From: JBOGGN01 sp050744165
Lineage (GTDB): Bacteria; Actinomycetota; Acidimicrobiia; Acidimicrobiales; Palsa-688
Reading direction: 5' to 3'
NCBI GenBank assembly: GCA_050744165.1
Contig: JBOGGN010000352.1
Span: 1-14,824, forward strand
DNA length: 14,824 bases
Shown: piece after piece, positions 12,330 through 14,824 of the stretch
How the letters are laid out: every line of letters begins with the position of its first letter
Numbering within the stretch: the first letter of the stretch is position 1
Position numbers and translations under genes: made by a program
The notes under the pieces: generated by a model
What the model was told of the DNA's origin: nothing
The model's database searches: none
Seen by the model: the letters and a program-made list of their open reading frames with translations, nothing else

Positions 12330-14824
12330 TCAGCCGGCGACGGTTACCAGATCGCCGATCGCGAGCAGGTTGAAGACGGTTTGGGCGGAGCTGACTGGCA
12401 ACTCGACACAACCGAGGCTCTGAGGGAAGCCGTAGGAGCCGCGGTCGAAGCCGTGAACGGCGTCGCCGCCGTTGAAGTAGTTGATCCAGTACACGATGTC
12501 GTCGTAGGGCGTACCGTCTGGATTGGTTCCGATCATGTGGTTGACCTGGTATCTCAGGTAGATCGGAAAGGTACCGTCGTCGGTGGGCGCTTGAGGAATG
12601 CCGGTGTTGACGGCCACGGTGTCCTTGACCGCTCCGTCCTGCCACAGCGTCAAGGTCTCCGGCTGCGCCTTGGTCACATAGACATAGGAGTACGGGTTGG
12701 GGTCGACCTGGTTGGCCATCGCCGCTTGGAGCAGGGTCTGCCAAGTGCTGGCGTCGGCAATCTGGGCCACGGTCTCGGGATCGATCTGGTAGCCGCTGTA
12801 GGTGCCGTGCACCGACAGGAAACTCATCAGGGCACCCTTCACCAAGACGTTCGACGATCCTTGCTGCCACTGACCCTGCAGCGCCGATGGAGCCGAGGGC
12901 CAACGCCAAGCGAAGGTGCCGTCGACGGGCTGGATCATGCTTGCCACCTCGGCATCGAGCGTCGTCGGCGTGCTGGCGCCAGGCGCCGGCGTGAAGCTGA
13001 GGGGAAGGTACTGGAGCTGCGCCAGGATCTGCTCGAGTCGCAGGATCGACGCCGGCGCGGTCGTGAAGTTGTAGGACGTGGACGCCGCCATCTCACTGGT
13101 CGAGGTACTCGAGGTCGATCCCCCGACGACGCTCACCGGACGGTCGAAGCTCACCGTGACCTTCGTGTCCGGCCCAAACCCAAAGCCGCTTGGCGTGAAG
13201 GCCAGCGTGTCCGGCCCCGGCTGCGACCAACTGCCAGGCACCGCGGGGGTGACCGTCGGTCGGGTGGAACCGAAGAGCTGCTGTACCGGCTTGCTGAACG
13301 TGAGAAGGATGCGCCCGTTTGAGGCGGCGGTCATCGACTCTGGCACCGGATCGGCAAGAGCTTCGGGCTCGTCGCCGCTACCCGCCGCGAACCAGGTGAC
13401 GGTGGTCGTCGGATCGGCGACTCGTTCCCAGGTTTGGGGCGCTGCGGCGACATCGATGGAACCGGCCTCGTAGTGGGGCGGCACTGCAAGGTCGGCGACC
13501 TCGGCGGGGTGGGCGAGATGCAGGGTCTGCGACTTGCCGCCGGCGACTCGGTACCACACCACGCTGACGGCACGGTCAAACACCACGGGGACGGTGCCGT
13601 CCTTGGACGCCAGCGCCACCGGAGCTGGTGGGTTTGCCGAAGGCGTGGTCAAGGCCTTCGATGCCGAGGCACCGGAGCCGACCAGCCATCGCAACCACCT
13701 CGGCGGCGAAACCCTGGCCTTGACGGACACCGCTTGGCCCTGACCGACCGGATCGCGAGGCACAAAGCCCGCACCTTGGTGCGTCAGCGTGATGGCGTCA
13801 CCGCCGCTACTCGCGCTGATCGACGAAAGCTTGGCTTCGAAGCCCTGCACGTGCAGACGCACAAGCGCCTGATCGGACTCGGTGATCGAGACACTCGGGC
13901 GACCAAGGATCAACCCCGCAGCTAACCCGGCGCCCGCTGCGACCACCACGGTTGCGCCTGCGAGGCGCAACCGGCGGTGGCGGCCCTTCGACCGTTGGCG
14001 CCGGTGCTGCACCTTTGTGCGGGAGGTCGGCTCGTCCTCAGGATCCGCCTCGCCCACGACAAGGTCCGCCTCGTCCACCGGATCCGCGTCGCCCACGACC
14101 GGCGCCAACCCGACGGGAGAGACCGGCCGGACCGCAGAGACCGGCCGAACCGCACGAGCCGGCCTTGCGGCGGGAACGGGCGGAATCGGCCCGACAACAG
14201 CCGAGCCTGGCGCCGGCTCAGTGGGGGTATCCGGGCCGGATGTGGTCTCGAGAAGCGCGGTTGGGCTCGGCGGGCCATCCGCTCCGCCGACGGACACCAG
14301 CGCGCCAGAAGATCCGCTCGATGGCGGCGGCGCAGCGCTGCGACCGGCCGGCGCGTCGGACGCCCAAGCCTGGTCGAAGTCGAAAAGGACCGGGCCGGGC
14401 GTCGACGGAGGCGGCGGCGCCAGCCAGGCGGGAGGCGCGACGCCAGTGACATCCGGCCGCGCCTCGCTGAGCGCAATCGGTACAGGAAGGGTCGGGGGTA
14501 GGACCGGCCAGACGCCGAAGCTGCCCGGCGATGCTGCCGTGGCTCCCTCATCGGCCTGGCGCCCACCGACGGTCGACGCGGCAACGCGCGGTGCGAGCCT
14601 TTCGAAACTGGCGGCCAGTTCGCCCGCCTCCGCTTGCAGCCCTGACGGGACCGAATCGGGGGACTCCTCAACAGACGGCGAATCGACGGGGAGCGGCGAC
14701 AAAGGACGAGGCCAACCGATCGGAAATCCGACATGGACGAAGGCGTCGGCACCTGGGGCAGCCCAGGGTGCAACCACGGGCGGCGCCGGTGCCGGCTCCC
14801 CTTCTTTGTTGCCCTCATCAGGGT
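12330..14824 (-). CDS. Membrane-anchored L,D-transpeptidase (YkuD) with Ig-like domains; 5' end outside window
   Basis: L,D-transpeptidases make 3-3 peptidoglycan cross-links or attach proteins to the wall. The frame is open to the right edge without an ATG; the first visible alternative start is GTG at 14777 inside a Pro-rich stretch, so the real start is probably beyond the window. Numbering from that GTG gives 815 residues: a Pro/Ala-rich, acidic cytoplasmic part (1-255), a basic stretch (HRRQRSKGRHRR), one membrane helix (272-290), Ig-like regions (about 300-460 and 475-575), a helical segment (577-592), and the YkuD domain (about 695-815). The catalytic signature is HGF with His775 and SLGC with nucleophile Cys790, followed by VELP. 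Common YkuD proteins read SHGCIRL here, so the His and Arg of that motif are replaced by Leu and Glu. The gene ends 105 nt before the importer start. Confidence 0.9.
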   Translation of the reverse strand, partial: PDEGNKEGEPAPAPPVVAPWAAPGADAFVHVGFPIGWPRPLSPLPVDSPSVEESPDSVPSGLQAEAGELAASFERLAPRVAASTVGGRQADEGATAASPGSFGVWPVLPPTLPVPIALSEARPDVTGVAPPAWLAPPPPSTPGPVLFDFDQAWASDAPAGRSAAPPPSSGSSGALVSVGGADGPPSPTALLETTSGPDTPTEPAPGSAVVGPIPPVPAARPARAVRPVSAVRPVSPVGLAPVVGDADPVDEADLVVGEADPEDEPTSRTKVQHRRQRSKGRHRRLRLAGATVVVAAGAGLAAGLILGRPSVSITESDQALVRLHVQGFEAKLSSISASSGGDAITLTHQGAGFVPRDPVGQGQAVSVKARVSPPRWLRWLVGSGASASKALTTPSANPPAPVALASKDGTVPVVFDRAVSVVWYRVAGGKSQTLHLAHPAEVADLAVPPHYEAGSIDVAAAPQTWERVADPTTTVTWFAAGSGDEPEALADPVPESMTAASNGRILLTFSKPVQQLFGSTRPTVTPAVPGSWSQPGPDTLAFTPSGFGFGPDTKVTVSFDRPVSVVGGSTSSTSTSEMAASTSYNFTTAPASILRLEQILAQLQYLPLSFTPAPGASTPTTLDAEVASMIQPVDGTFAWRWPSAPSALQGQWQQGSSNVLVKGALMSFLSVHGTYSGYQIDPETVAQIADASTWQTLLQAAMANQVDPNPYSYVYVTKAQPETLTLWQDGAVKDTVAVNTGIPQAPTDDGTFPIYLRYQVNHMIGTNPDGTPYDDIVYWINYFNGGDAVHGFDRGSYGFPQSLGCVELPVSSAQTVFNLLAIGDLVTVAG
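14041..14099 (-). repeat. Pair of 20-bp near-identical direct repeats in the acidic segment
   Basis: The sequence at 14041-14060 recurs at 14080-14099 with one mismatch, offset by 39 nt (13 codons). It encodes the repeated VVGxADP pattern in the cytoplasmic linker of the transpeptidase. Confidence 0.75.
14121..14156 (-). repeat. 18-bp tandem repeat in the Pro-rich linker
   Basis: Two tandem 18-bp units (14121-14138 and 14139-14156), differing at two or three positions, encode repeated AVRPVS. Decayed relatives lie on both sides. The unit keeps the frame. Confidence 0.7.

Noticed and set aside
12264..13322. 352-codon plus-strand frame opposite the transpeptidase
   Set aside because: It is antisense to the YkuD domain with its His/Cys motif, and shows no recognisable family pattern.
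14775..14777. GTG at 14777 as the true start of the transpeptidase
   Set aside because: No ribosome-binding site is evident, and the frame stays open with similar Pro-rich coding to the window edge.

Overview
The window is high-GC DNA, densely coded, with short intergenic gaps, GTG starts in places, ATGA-type start/stop overlaps and very long Ala/Pro/Gly/Thr-rich protein segments. Together with an actinobacterial-looking cobalamin-dependent methionine synthase, an LpqN/PsbP-like lipoprotein and an L,D-transpeptidase, this suggests a chromosomal segment of an actinomycetote, perhaps of the Acidimicrobiia. That lineage is an inference from style and remembered protein families, not a database result. 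Nothing seen looks like a phage, transposon, CRISPR array, tRNA or rRNA.

Layout. (1) 2-1477, plus strand: the C-terminal part of methionine synthase MetH, entering from the left edge. (2) 1544-6713, minus strand, transcribed right to left: an FtsH-like AAA zinc protease of unusual architecture, a lipoprotein 35 nt after it, then after about 100 nt a six-Asp-box beta-propeller surface protein and a small Ig-like surface protein, both with C-terminal membrane anchors. (3) 6714-6886: a divergent promoter region carrying a strong GC hairpin. (4) 6887-8518, plus strand: a protein with a roughly 330-residue disordered, Ala-rich cytoplasmic part, one membrane segment and an extracytoplasmic His-rich domain of unknown function. 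(5) 8515-12224, minus strand: an SsuA/NitT/TauT-type ABC importer operon (lipoprotein binding protein, ATPase, permease, tightly overlapped), followed by an eight-helix membrane protein of unknown function. Its promoter holds a 27-bp near-palindrome lying over the -10 element. (6) 12330 to the right edge, minus strand: a membrane-anchored YkuD L,D-transpeptidase with a Pro-rich N-terminal part; its true start is outside the window.

How the genes fit together. Most products act at the cell envelope: protein quality control at the membrane (FtsH-like), exported anchored propeller, Ig and lipoprotein domains, a His-rich extracellular domain, peptidoglycan cross-linking, and uptake of a small anion such as a sulfonate or nitrate. 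The importer is the only set whose joint function is clear. Grouping the FtsH-like protease with the three exported proteins as one working unit rests on strand and spacing only.

No gene-free stretch exceeds about 175 nt. The most noteworthy items are the FtsH variant (no extracytoplasmic domain, long linker, changed pore residue), the HIHVH/WMHTH domain protein, and the predicted repressor-controlled, near-leaderless promoter of the importer.
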